From CTSoil-043 sp963821235 (GTDB lineage Bacteria > Chloroflexota > Limnocylindria > Limnocylindrales > CSP1-4): a stretch of DNA of 64,000 nt. Both the position numbers and the translations under genes were made by a program. The DNA lies in assembly GCA_963821235.1 (NCBI GenBank), contig CAWGCS010000001.1:248001-312000 (forward strand). The letters run 5' to 3'. Below the pieces are notes generated by a model, which was not told the DNA's origin, searched no databases, and worked only from the letters and a program-made list of their open reading frames with translations. How positions within the stretch are numbered: the first letter of the stretch is position 1; each line of letters starts with the position of its first letter. Shown here piece after piece: positions 18,323-26,921 of the stretch.

Positions 18323-18949
18323 ATGTTGCTGGTTACGTTCGAGATCCTCCTCGTCATCGTCACGCCCTTGCTCGTGCTGTACCTGCGCGGGCGGTGGCCC
18401 CTGCGCATCGTAACGGCGTGTCTGTGTGGCATCGCCGTGGTGTGGTATCTGACCTATGCGCCGATCCATGAGCTGAGCCACGCCCTCGGGACTGCCCTGG
18501 TCGGCGGCAAGGTCGTGGACGTCAAGCTCATCCCCAGTTTCTGGGAGGGCACCTTCGCCGTTGCCTGGGTGAAGAGCGAGGGACTCGGTCAATCCTGGCC
18601 GGTCATGACAGCCGCTCCGTACGTGATCGACGTCGCGTTCGTCGTCGCGAGCTTGGTTGTCCTGAGGCGACACCTCTCCAGGAATGCGCTGGTCGTCGGC
18701 CTGCTACTCATGCTCATGTGTCTGAGGCCGACGTTCGACCTTGTCTGCGAGACGATCGGCTTCGTGGGCGGGTTCCACGGCGACCTCTGGCATCTGCAGC
18801 TGATCATCGGAAGCCCGGCGCTCTGGTCGTTCCTCCTCGTCTCACTCGCGCTGTGCCTGCTCAGCGTCGTCGTCATGTTGAGGCGTTACGACGGCTCCGA
18901 ACGTGGGGAACACGGCCCAAACGGCCGAATAGCGATCGCGGCCGCCTGA
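18323..18949 (+). CDS. Membrane protein with HELSH motif (M50-like)
   Basis: A 208-residue membrane protein with about five helices. After the second helix it has HELSHALG, the HExxH zinc-binding motif of membrane metalloproteases such as site-2/M50 types. A second metal ligand motif is not obvious, so protease activity is an inference. It follows the DUF4386 gene on the same strand. Confidence 0.65.
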   Translation: MLLVTFEILLVIVTPLLVLYLRGRWPLRIVTACLCGIAVVWYLTYAPIHELSHALGTALVGGKVVDVKLIPSFWEGTFAVAWVKSEGLGQSWPVMTAAPYVIDVAFVVASLVVLRRHLSRNALVVGLLLMLMCLRPTFDLVCETIGFVGGFHGDLWHLQLIIGSPALWSFLLVSLALCLLSVVVMLRRYDGSERGEHGPNGRIAIAAA

Positions 18950-19047
18950 CCCCACGCTTGGGGCATGACGGCGCGCTGGTCGGATCCACACCGACTCCCG
19001 GGTCCCCCCACCGGGTACGTCCGCGCCGTCAACTCCTCGGCGGCCCG

Positions 19048-19173
19048 ATGAGCGGGGCCGAGCTCGTGCTCGCCCTCCTTTCGGGCGTCGTCATGGGCAT
19101 CCTCCTCGACCGCTGGCTGCTCCCGCCACTCGTCGACGCGTGGATCGATCGCATGCGCCGGCATGGGCGATGA
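19048..19173 (+). CDS. Tiny membrane protein of a phage-like lysis module
   Basis: A 41-residue ORF (MSGAELVLALLSGVVMGILL then a basic tail) with one membrane helix. It overlaps the next small membrane gene by 11 bp and begins a tightly packed four-gene block that ends with an HNH nuclease. Spanin or holin-helper size, but no family assigned. Confidence 0.5.
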   Translation: MSGAELVLALLSGVVMGILLDRWLLPPLVDAWIDRMRRHGR

Positions 19174-19393
19174 GCGTGGCGACGATGCGGCGGACCGCCG
19201 CCGGACCGACGTCTACTCCTCGGCCCGGATCGGCGCCGCTGCCGCGCTCACGATCGTCCTCGTCGTGCTCCTCGTCCTCGACGTCGCCGTCCCCGACTAC
19301 GACATCTCGCCCCGGATCCTCCTGCCTCTCCTGGGCGCGATCCTCGCGCTCCTGGGGCTCGAGGCATCGGCCTTCTGGAGGGGCGTGAAGTGA
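19163..19393 (+). CDS. Holin-like two-helix membrane protein
   Basis: A 76-residue protein with a short charged N-terminus and two hydrophobic helices (AAAALTIVLVVLLVLDVAV and LLPLLGAILALLGLEASAF). Size and layout fit a phage holin. It overlaps the gene before it and, by four bases (GTGA), the amidase-like gene after it. Confidence 0.5.
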   Translation: MGDERGDDAADRRRTDVYSSARIGAAAALTIVLVVLLVLDVAVPDYDISPRILLPLLGAILALLGLEASAFWRGVK

Positions 19394-19722
19394 CGTCGGT
19401 CACGGCGCTGCTGATCAGCAAGGCCTACGGCTACCCGACCCGCGGCGCGGGGCGGCGCCGGAAGCCGACGATCCTCGCCTGCCTGCAACAGACGGCCAAC
19501 GCCAGGGCGACCGCGATCGGGGTGCGCAGATACGCCAACCGGGCCGGCTCCTGGGGGCCCTCCGCCACGGCGTACATCGACCGTGACGGCGCGATCGTCC
19601 GGGCGATCGACCCGGCCAAGTACGCGGCCTGGAGCCAGGGCGACGTCGCCTCGCCCAACCGGCTCCTAGTGGGCCTGTACATGGTCGTCGAGGGCTACAC
19701 CAACCGGAATACCGACGGCTAG
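19390..19722 (+). CDS. N-acetylmuramoyl-L-alanine amidase-like endolysin, truncated
   Basis: A 110-residue fragment resembling the start of an Amidase_2/PGRP endolysin. The pattern SWGPSATAYIDRDGAIVRAID and AAWSQGDVA is typical of these cell-wall amidases, which cleave peptidoglycan stem peptides. The frame ends at TAG 19720-19722, well before a normal C-terminus would be expected, so the enzyme is probably inactive. GTG start overlapping the holin-like gene. Confidence 0.55.
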   Translation: MTSVTALLISKAYGYPTRGAGRRRKPTILACLQQTANARATAIGVRRYANRAGSWGPSATAYIDRDGAIVRAIDPAKYAAWSQGDVASPNRLLVGLYMVVEGYTNRNTDG

Positions 19723-20061
19723 GTGGGCCTCCTGATGCTGGAGTTCGGCACCCTCCCCGCGGTTGGCCTGGTGGGCTACTGGTGCCTTCGGCGTAGGCTG
19801 CGCCGCTTCACGGCGCGACGTCCGGCCAGCCCGATCGCGGCGAGCCGCGAGCCGATCCCGGCCGGCCTACGGTTCGCCGTCCTGCGCCGGGATGGCTTCC
19901 GCTGCGCCTACTGCGGCCGAGGGGAGGCCGAGGGCGTCAAGCTCCACCTCGACCACACAGTGCCGGTCGCCCGGGGTGGCAGGACGGAGCTCAAGAATCT
20001 GGTGACCGCCTGTGCCACATGCAACATCGGCAAGTCAGCGAGCGATCTGGTCGGCGCGTAG
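19723..20061 (+). CDS. HNH endonuclease
   Basis: A 112-residue HNH nuclease with a hydrophobic N-terminus, then the core: RFAVLRRDGFRCAYCG, HLDHTVPVARGG and LVTACATCNIGKS. The HNH histidines and the two CxxC zinc pairs are intact. It starts at GTG directly after the stop of the amidase fragment and closes the lysis-like block. Phage HNH proteins usually assist DNA packaging; homing or host roles are also possible. Confidence 0.75.
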   Translation: MGLLMLEFGTLPAVGLVGYWCLRRRLRRFTARRPASPIAASREPIPAGLRFAVLRRDGFRCAYCGRGEAEGVKLHLDHTVPVARGGRTELKNLVTACATCNIGKSASDLVGA

Positions 20062-20108
20062 CGGTGGCACCGTGACACCGGGACGGCCCTGCCACAGACA
20101 CGTCGTCG

Positions 20109-20312
20109 CTATGTCTGCCGAGATCTCGCATCATCGGCCGCCAGGAGCTCAGGGCCGACCAGCGCCGCGGAGTCGTCCGGCGTGAACGTCGACTCGTCCG
20201 CCGCCTGCGGTCGCCGGACCGATGCGAACCCGCGCCTGCCGGCCGACACCTGCTGCGCCGGTGAGGGCAGCAGACCGGCCATCACCCATTCGTGAACCTG
20301 GTGGGGCGACAC
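20109..20312 (-). CDS. Putative small DNA-binding protein, phage-like
   Basis: A minus-strand frame of 67 residues from GTG 20312 (SPHQVHEWVMAGLLPSPAQ). Upstream the same frame stays open and reads AVRRREAPVYAELAAHARAA, so the true start may be near 20400. The pattern suggests a small MerR/HTH-like protein. It lies just beyond the lysis-like block, in the opposite direction. Confidence 0.35.
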   Translation of the reverse strand: MSPHQVHEWVMAGLLPSPAQQVSAGRRGFASVRRPQAADESTFTPDDSAALVGPELLAADDARSRQT

Positions 20313-20413
20313 GTTCGGGAAGCCCGCCGCTCGGGCGTGGGCGGCGAGCTCAGCGTAGACCGGAGCCTCGCGGCGCCGTACTGCAGTGGAAATCGCATGG
20401 TGGAGGTGCAGTC

Positions 20414-20443
20414 TTGACGCCTGCGCGCGCTGTCGGCTATTGT
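20414..20443 (+). promoter_or_regulatory. Sigma-70-like promoter of the ABC-TetR operon
   Basis: TTGACG (20414-20419) and TATTGT (20438-20443) are separated by 18 bases. They sit just upstream of a TetR-type dyad and the ABC transporter gene. Confidence 0.55.
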
Positions 20444-20455
20444 GAACAGAAATTC

Positions 20456-20471
20456 ATGAACGTTCGCTCAT
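20456..20471. promoter_or_regulatory. TetR-type operator dyad
   Basis: The sequence ATGAACGTTCGCTCAT is an imperfect palindrome (arms ATGARCG) placed about 13 bases after the -10 box, where a bound repressor would block transcription. The operon's last gene encodes a TetR regulator, the likely ligand. Confidence 0.6.
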
Positions 20472-20535
20472 GAGTACAGAGCGGCGCAGCGCGGCGGCCC
20501 TGGATAGACCCGGGGTCGACCGCACCGAGGTGGAC

Positions 20536-21465
20536 ATGACGGACATCGCATTCCAGGCACTGAGCAAGCGGTTCGGCAATGTCCGAGCCGTCGACGAGCT
20601 CAGCTTCGAGGCGCCGGCCGGCAGCGTAACCGGCTTCCTCGGCCCGAATGGAGCCGGCAAGACCACGGCCCTCCGGTCGCTCCTGGGGCTCGTCCGGCCG
20701 ACGTCGGGCGAGGCGCTCATCGGCGGTTTCCCGTACGACCGGATCCGTCAGCCGTGGCGAACGGTGGGAGCCATCCTCGAATCGGCGAACGCGAACCCCG
20801 GTCGAACCGGTCGCGACCAGCTGCGCGTGATCGCGTCGGCGGCGCGTCTGCCGTCGAGCCGGGTCGACGAGGTGCTCGACCAGGTCGACCTGACAGGTGC
20901 CGCAGGCCGACGCGTGGGCGGCTGCTCAGCCGGAATGCGCCAGCGCCTGGGCCTTGCTGCGGCGCTCCTCGGCGACCCCGAGGTGCTGGTGCTCGACGAG
21001 CCGGCGAACGGCCTCGATCCCGAGGGGATCGCGTGGCTGCGCAACCTGCTCCGTGGCTTCGCCGCGGACGGTCGGACGATCCTCGTCTCGAGCCACGTCC
21101 TGAGCGAGGTGGCGCAGACCGTCGATCGTGTGGTCATCGTCAGCCACGGCACGCTCCGCTTCGCCGGCTCGCTCGCCGAGCTCGGCGACGGGACGGTCAC
21201 GGTCCGGAGCGCCGACGCGGAGCGCCTTGGAGGCCTGCTCCGTGAGCGCGGCTACGAGGTCAGCGCAACGGCGGCGTCCACTCTCGAGGTGCGCGGCAGC
21301 ACGGCCGAGGAGATCGGGCGGCTCGCGGCGAGCCAGCAGATCGCGCTGTCCGGCCTCACCGACGCGAACGCGTCGCTCGAGGCCGCCTTCCTTCGGCTGA
21401 CCGGCGCGGACGAGGCGAGCCTGCGGCCGGCGGGCGCTGCGTCGCGCCGCTTCATGGCGAGCTGA
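20536..21465 (+). CDS. ABC transporter ATP-binding protein (DrrA/ABC-2 type)
   Basis: A 309-residue ATPase with Walker A GPNGAGKTT, Walker B VLVLDEPANGLD and a signature that reads CSAGMRQR instead of LSGGMRQR. The C-terminal extension (~residues 220-300) is usual for DrrA/CcmA-like exporters of antibiotics or lipids. The ATG at 20536 was chosen because it lies beyond the operator; the in-frame ATG at 20470 would fall inside it. The permease follows 9 bp later and a TetR gene overlaps that. Confidence 0.88.
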   Translation: MTDIAFQALSKRFGNVRAVDELSFEAPAGSVTGFLGPNGAGKTTALRSLLGLVRPTSGEALIGGFPYDRIRQPWRTVGAILESANANPGRTGRDQLRVIASAARLPSSRVDEVLDQVDLTGAAGRRVGGCSAGMRQRLGLAAALLGDPEVLVLDEPANGLDPEGIAWLRNLLRGFAADGRTILVSSHVLSEVAQTVDRVVIVSHGTLRFAGSLAELGDGTVTVRSADAERLGGLLRERGYEVSATAASTLEVRGSTAEEIGRLAASQQIALSGLTDANASLEAAFLRLTGADEASLRPAGAASRRFMAS

Positions 21466-21474
21466 GGAGGAATG

Positions 21475-22200
21475 ATGCTCACGCTTATCCAGACGGAGCT
21501 GCTCAAGCTCCGCACGGTTCGCTGGCCGTGGGTCCTGCTCCTGGCCCAGGTCGGGCTCGTGGTCCTCGGTGTCAGCGGCTATGCGATCGCCAGGGGCGAC
21601 GAGCCGATCGACGCACGGATGGCCCTGACCCACGTCGGCCTGACCTCGCTGCTCACCCTGGTCCTGGGGATCATGGCGGTCGCCGGCGAGTACCGCGATC
21701 GGACGATCACGGACACGTTCCTGGCCACCCCCCGGCGGGCGCGCGTGATCGGCGCGAAGCTCGTGACGTACACCGCGCTCGGGTTTGTGTTCGCCACGCT
21801 GACCGCCGTCGTGGCGGTCGCGGTCACCGCCGCCTGGCTCTCGGCCCGCGGTTCGTCTCTGGACGTCGGCAGCACGACGATCCTGCAGACGCTCACGGGA
21901 GCCGTGCTGTGGGACACGGCCTTCGCGGCGATCGGCGTGGGCGTGGGTGCGCTGGTGCCGAACCTGGCCGTGGCAATCACTGTCGGGCTGGCCTGGATCG
22001 CCCTGGTCGAGGGCCTCGTGGCCCAGGTCATCGGGACCGAGCTGGCGCGGTGGCTGCCGCTGTCCGCAGGCCAGGCTCTCGAGAGCGTCCCCGTCGGGAA
22101 CCTCCTCCCGCCGTGGGCGGGCGGCTTCGTGCTGGCGGCCTACGCGATCGGGTTCGGCGCGCTCGCGGTAGTCGCTACAGTACGTCGCGATGTCACCTAG
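21475..22200 (+). CDS. ABC-2-type transporter permease
   Basis: A 241-residue membrane protein with six helices. It begins with LIQTELLKLRTVRWPW and carries EYRDRTITDTFLATPRRARV, the typical cytoplasmic loop of ABC-2 permeases. It forms the membrane half of the exporter with the upstream ATPase. An AGGAGG sequence lies before two adjacent ATGs (21472 and 21475). Confidence 0.88.
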   Translation: MLTLIQTELLKLRTVRWPWVLLLAQVGLVVLGVSGYAIARGDEPIDARMALTHVGLTSLLTLVLGIMAVAGEYRDRTITDTFLATPRRARVIGAKLVTYTALGFVFATLTAVVAVAVTAAWLSARGSSLDVGSTTILQTLTGAVLWDTAFAAIGVGVGALVPNLAVAITVGLAWIALVEGLVAQVIGTELARWLPLSAGQALESVPVGNLLPPWAGGFVLAAYAIGFGALAVVATVRRDVT

Positions 22201-22834
22201 ACGAGCGAAGGCCGTGGTCGGCCGGGTCGGCGACGATCCGGCTACCGCCCTGCGCGAGCACCTCATCGACGCGGCCGAGCGGCTCACAGCCCAGGCGCCG
22301 ATCACGACGATCACGACGCGGGACATCGCCCGTGCCGCTGGGGTCTCGGACGGCGTCCTCTACAACTACTTCGCCGACAAGAGCGACCTGCTGATCGCGG
22401 CGCTGCTTCGCCAGTACCGTCGCCTCGTCGAGCGGTTCCGGGCGCAGATCCCTGAGCCCGGAACCGGCACCGTCGAGGAGAACCTGGCGTCGCTTGCCGG
22501 GGCCCTGTTCGAGCTCGAGAGCGAGGTCGTCCCGATGATCGCCGGCCTGCTGGCTGATCCGCCCCTGTTCCACCGCCTGTTCGCGGCGATCCACGAGGAG
22601 CCGCTCGGGCCACAACAGCTCCGCCAGCCGCTGGCCGCGTACCTGGCGGGGGAGCAGCGCCTGGGCCGCATCCCGGACGACGTGGACGGGGAAGCCGTCT
22701 CGGTCCTGCTGATGGGTTCCACGTCGATCCTGGCGCTCGCCAGCCACGTCGTCCCCCGCGGGCCGTCGGACAGGGCCGACGAAGTACGCTCGCTCGTCGA
22801 CGCGCTGGCCCGGGGGTTGCGACCTGCCGGGTAG
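22190..22834 (+). CDS. TetR-family transcriptional repressor
   Basis: A 214-residue regulator. The N-terminal HTH is standard (TTITTRDIARAAGVSDGVLY, then NYFADKSDLL) and the helical ligand domain follows. It overlaps the permease gene by 11 bp and thus forms one operon with the exporter, which suggests it represses that operon through the dyad at 20456 until a transported compound binds. Start is an ATG inside the permease's last codons. Confidence 0.9.
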   Translation: MSPRRAKAVVGRVGDDPATALREHLIDAAERLTAQAPITTITTRDIARAAGVSDGVLYNYFADKSDLLIAALLRQYRRLVERFRAQIPEPGTGTVEENLASLAGALFELESEVVPMIAGLLADPPLFHRLFAAIHEEPLGPQQLRQPLAAYLAGEQRLGRIPDDVDGEAVSVLLMGSTSILALASHVVPRGPSDRADEVRSLVDALARGLRPAG

Positions 22835-23001
22835 CGCTCCGCGGTCGGGCGGACGTCGCCACCAGGCAGCCGCGACCGCGATAAGTCGCAGATAAGCGGC
22901 GCGGAGGACGATCCGGGGGCTGACGCCGGCGTTCGTCGACCGGTCACGCAGGGCACGAGGAGGTGCCCGCGTGCGCGCCGATCCGGGAACCGGCTGCGGA
23001 A

Positions 23002-23078
<77 letters not shown>

Positions 23079-23456
23079 ACCGAGGTGCTCGTTCAACAGA
23101 GCCCCGGGATTGTATCGCGGGCGGCCCCCCACCGCCACCTGACGGCCTCTCGCCGCCGACCGACCGCCGCGGGTCGCCACAGGGCAGGCTTCCGGCCACG
23201 CGCCCGGCGGCCCCGGGCACCCCCTCCGGAGAGCCCCGGACGCCCGTCGGTGGCGGTGTGCACCACTCAGGCGAGCGCCGTAGCCCAGAAGTACCACGTC
23301 GCGGGGGGGACCCCGTACCAATGGCCCATTTCGGGCCTGCCCGGACGCGCCGTAGGTTCAGGTCACGCGCCGAGCAGCGCGACCCTCGAGTGGCGCGAGA
23401 GGGTCGCCACCGTCCCACCGCGGCCGAACCGCAATACGCGCCCCAGGAGACACACG
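23079..23456. other. Intergenic region between tRNA-Pro and a small ORF
   Basis: About 380 bp with no gene that I can support on either strand. It ends with CCCCAGGAGACACACG, a ribosome binding site for the 31-residue ORF. A promoter for that ORF probably lies in the AT-richer stretch near 23320. Confidence 0.4.
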
Positions 23457-23552
23457 ATGAAGGACCAGCTCAAGGCCCGCCTCCTCGGCATCGCCATCTC
23501 GGTCGCCGCGTTCGCCTTCTTCTTCGCTCCCACGTGGGGCACCCGCTGGTAG
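23457..23552 (+). CDS. 31-residue membrane peptide
   Basis: ATG 23457 follows AGGAGA at a good distance and encodes MKDQLKARLLGIAISVAAFA, then FFFAPTWGTRW and a stop. One hydrophobic helix with a positive N-terminus. The strong ribosome binding site and clean composition favour a real small protein; role unknown. Confidence 0.5.
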   Translation: MKDQLKARLLGIAISVAAFAFFFAPTWGTRW

Positions 23553-23595
23553 CGAGAACGCAGACGGTCGCGGAGCCCTCCCCGCGACCCATCGC

Positions 23596-26500
23596 CTAGG
23601 CGGCGCCGCCGCGCCGCCGGCCGCCGAAGCCCGGACCGCCCGGTCCGGGCTTCTTCGTGCGCTCGAGCAGGTCGTCGACGAGCCCCAGGCGGAGGGCGAC
23701 CGTCGCGGCCTCGACCCGCCCACCGACGCCCAGCTTGGCCAGGATGTTGCCGACGTGGACGCCGACGGTCTTCTCGCTGATGAAGAGGCGCTCCCCCACC
23801 TGGCGGTTCGTGCGTCCCGCGACGACCTCGGCCAGCACGTCCTGCTCGCGGGCGCTGAGCCCGAACGACGCCGCGGTGCGCCGGTCGGCGTCGGCCCCGG
23901 CCTCCGCACGCCGCGCCCGTGAGGCCCGGAGCCCCGGCTCGGCCGCCGCTCTCGCCCGGGCGTCCGTCCCGGGCTCCGGGCCGGCGATCGCCGCCAGCAC
24001 CGGGTCGGGCAGCGGGATCCGGGCCCGCGCGGCGAGGTCCGCGAGTGCCCGCAGGAGGGGAACTGCCCCCAGCTCGGTCGCGATCGAGGCGGCCTCGAGG
24101 AGCGGCTCCCGGGCCTCGTCGCGTCCGGCTCGCCGCTCTCCCGCCGCCCGCGCCTCCAGGTGCGCCTCGACGAGGCGCAGGAGGGCCTTGGCCCGCTCGT
24201 AGGGCCGCCCCAGGACGCCCCAGCTCGCGGCGACGGCCGCCCAGGCGGCGGGGTCGTCGTGGCCGTGGAGCCGCCCGGCGTAGGCCCGCGCCGTGGCCAG
24301 GTCCGCCTCCACCTCGCGCCGGACCCAGGCCTCGGCCGGCGCCCCGGAGCGGGCCACCATGCGGGACGCGTGATGGAGGACGTCGTCGGCCCAGGCGCGG
24401 GCGCTGGCCAGGTCGGCCAGGTCGCGACGCTCGCGGGCGACGCGGCCGCGGGCTGCCGCCACCGCGAGCCCCGCTGCCGCCGTGCGGGCGGCGATCGCCC
24501 AGTCCTCCGAGCTGCGGACGCGAACCCAGGCCGCGTCGATGGAGCGGGCGGCATCCACGAGGTCGCCGCGCCAGAGGGCCAGCGAGGCGGCCGCCTGGTA
24601 GGCCGGGGCCGCAAACTGGACGTCCTGCACGGTCTCCAGCTCCAGGAGGACACGCCCGAGCAGCCGCACGGCCGCGTCGCCGGCGGTCGTCTCCGCTTCG
24701 ATGGTCGCCAGCCGCAGGGCCGCGTTGACGAAGAGGAAGCCCGACGGCGCCCAGTCCAGCGCCCGCTGGGCCAGCTCGCGGGCCTCGCCCCAGCGGCCCA
24801 GGCTGACGAGGAACTCCGCGGCGTTCCCGCGCAGGGCGTTCCCGTGGACGACCTCGAGCCCGGCGGCGACCGCCGCGTCGATCCCCTGCCGGGCGACCTC
24901 CACGGCCTCCACGCGTCGACCCTGCAGGTCGAGCGCGGTCGTCAGGTTCGCCCGTGCCCGGAAGGCGTCCTCGAGGCGCCCGAGCTCGACGGCGATGCCC
25001 AGGGCGGCCTCCAGGCGCTCGATGGCGAGCTCGTTCCGGCCCAGCCAGCTGTCGACGACCCCGAGCGTGCAGGTGGCATGGCCCAGCCAGGCCCGGGCTC
25101 CCGGCCCTCCCTTGGCCGCGGCACGCGCCGCCTGGCCGGCGAGCCGCTCCGCCTCGGTGAACGAACCCTCGAACATGCGCAGCTGGGCCATGAGGGCGAG
25201 GAGGCGAGCCCGATCGGCGTGCGCAGACGGTGGCTCCAGCTCGAGGGCTCGACCGAACGCCGCGAGCGCCGCGTCCGGGTCGCCGCCGGCCGCGTGGTAG
25301 GCGCCGAGGCGCTCCGTCAGCGCTGCGCGGGCGGGCCGGTCGTGCGCGTCCGGCAGGTGGGCCAGAGCCAGCTCGACGAAGGCGACGGCCCGCCCCGTGT
25401 CGCCGGCGCCCGATGCGGCCTCGGCCGCCCGGTGGAGGAGGCTCCGTTGCTGGGCGGCGTCGATGGCGCCGGCGGCGGCCGGCGCTGCCGCGACCTCGAT
25501 CGCCCGCTCCAGGTGCGCCAGGGCGTCGACCGCGGCTCCGGCCTCCTCTGCCTCTGCGGCCGCGGCGGTCGCGGCCAGGAGCTCCCGGCCGGCCTCGTGG
25601 ACGCGGTGCCAGTGGCGGGCGGCCTCGGCCGGATGCCGATCCAGCGCCTGGGCGACGGCGGCGTGCATCCGCCGTCTCGGACCTGGCAGCAGGTCCGCGG
25701 CGAGCGCCGCCGCGATCAGCTCGTGGCGGATCCGCACAGGCCGCACGTCGGTGGCCCGGCCGCGGCCCGATCGCTGGCCCGCCGGCCCCACCCGGACCGC
25801 GAAGCCCGCCGAGACCGCCTCATCGACGCCAGCGGCGAGATCCGCGTCGAGGCCGTCGCGGCCGCGGCCGCGGCCGCCCGTCGTACGGGGTGCCTGGCGG
25901 TCCTGGCCCTCGTCGAAGGCGGCCACGATGGCGGCCAGCTCGGGCGGCGTGACCGGGCCGTCGGCCACGGCGAGGGCCCGCAGGACGCGCCGGCACTCCC
26001 GAGAGCGGCGCACGGCGCGGGCGACGACCAGCTGCTCCAGGGGGGACGAGAGTGACGCGCTGGACAGCTCGCGGCGGGCCGCCAGGACCTCCTCGGCCAC
26101 GAGCGGGCTCCCGGCCGAGCGCTCCGCGACGAGGAGGAGCACGGGGGCCGTCGGCGGCTCTCCTTCGTGCGCCTCGATCAGGGCCCGAAGCGCCGGCCGG
26201 TCGAGCGGCTCGACCGTCAGCCGGCGCGCGGGCCGCGGGCCGCCGTCGATCGCCTCGAAGGTCGCCCGGAGCGGATGGCCGCGCCCAAGGGCGTCCGGCT
26301 GGTAGCTGCCGATGAGAAGGATCGGGCGGTCCCCGAGGGTCCGGGCGAGGAACCCGAGCAGGGCCCGAGTGGCTGCGTCCAGGGCGTGGAGATCCTCGAG
26401 GACCATCACGACCGGCCCGTCAGCGGCCAGGCGGCCGAGCACGGCCCGGACGGCTTCCTGCGTCCGCTCGGCCAGGCGTTCGCGGCTCGGCGGGCCCGCC

Positions 26501-26889
26501 GCGCTCGGGAGGCGGGCGGCGATCGCCGGCAGGAGGGGGAGCAGCTGGTCAGCGCCCGGGCCGAGGAGGCGGTGGACCTCGCCGGGCTCGCGGGTGCGAA
26601 GGAGCCCCTCCAGCGCGACCCGGACCGGCCCGTAGGAGGTGCCGCGCCAGGCCGGCAGCCCGTCACTCCGCAGGATCGTCGCGGCCGTCCCGGCGGGGCC
26701 GTCGACGCCCAGCCGCAGGAGCGCCTCGTCGATCAGGCGACTCGAGCCGATGCCGGAGGCGCCGGCCAGCAGGAGCGTGCCGGGCCGGCCGGCCGCGGCC
26801 CCATGGACGGCCTCGAGAAGGACGCCGATCTCCTGCTCGCGACCGACGAACCGCTGGGACCCGCCGATGCCCGCCGCCATGCCCGGCAT
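23596..26889 (-). CDS. LAL-type LuxR regulator with degenerate Walker A
   Basis: A 1097-residue regulator. It has an N-terminal AAA domain (FVGREQEIGVLLEAV start, Walker B VVMVLEDLHALD), a long helical repeat region (~residues 390-1000) and a C-terminal LuxR HTH (LSAREQDVLAEVVAGRTNRQ, then SEKTVGVHVGNI). The P-loop reads GASGIGSSRL (residues 43-52): the invariant lysine is replaced by serine, so ATP binding may be weak or lost. It is divergent from a DNA methyltransferase gene with 32 bp between. Confidence 0.85.
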   Translation of the reverse strand: MPGMAAGIGGSQRFVGREQEIGVLLEAVHGAAAGRPGTLLLAGASGIGSSRLIDEALLRLGVDGPAGTAATILRSDGLPAWRGTSYGPVRVALEGLLRTREPGEVHRLLGPGADQLLPLLPAIAARLPSAAGPPSRERLAERTQEAVRAVLGRLAADGPVVMVLEDLHALDAATRALLGFLARTLGDRPILLIGSYQPDALGRGHPLRATFEAIDGGPRPARRLTVEPLDRPALRALIEAHEGEPPTAPVLLLVAERSAGSPLVAEEVLAARRELSSASLSSPLEQLVVARAVRRSRECRRVLRALAVADGPVTPPELAAIVAAFDEGQDRQAPRTTGGRGRGRDGLDADLAAGVDEAVSAGFAVRVGPAGQRSGRGRATDVRPVRIRHELIAAALAADLLPGPRRRMHAAVAQALDRHPAEAARHWHRVHEAGRELLAATAAAAEAEEAGAAVDALAHLERAIEVAAAPAAAGAIDAAQQRSLLHRAAEAASGAGDTGRAVAFVELALAHLPDAHDRPARAALTERLGAYHAAGGDPDAALAAFGRALELEPPSAHADRARLLALMAQLRMFEGSFTEAERLAGQAARAAAKGGPGARAWLGHATCTLGVVDSWLGRNELAIERLEAALGIAVELGRLEDAFRARANLTTALDLQGRRVEAVEVARQGIDAAVAAGLEVVHGNALRGNAAEFLVSLGRWGEARELAQRALDWAPSGFLFVNAALRLATIEAETTAGDAAVRLLGRVLLELETVQDVQFAAPAYQAAASLALWRGDLVDAARSIDAAWVRVRSSEDWAIAARTAAAGLAVAAARGRVARERRDLADLASARAWADDVLHHASRMVARSGAPAEAWVRREVEADLATARAYAGRLHGHDDPAAWAAVAASWGVLGRPYERAKALLRLVEAHLEARAAGERRAGRDEAREPLLEAASIATELGAVPLLRALADLAARARIPLPDPVLAAIAGPEPGTDARARAAAEPGLRASRARRAEAGADADRRTAASFGLSAREQDVLAEVVAGRTNRQVGERLFISEKTVGVHVGNILAKLGVGGRVEAATVALRLGLVDDLLERTKKPGPGGPGFGGRRRGGAA

Positions 26890-26921
26890 TCTAGGGGCCG
26901 CTCGTCGCGCATACTCCGGCG

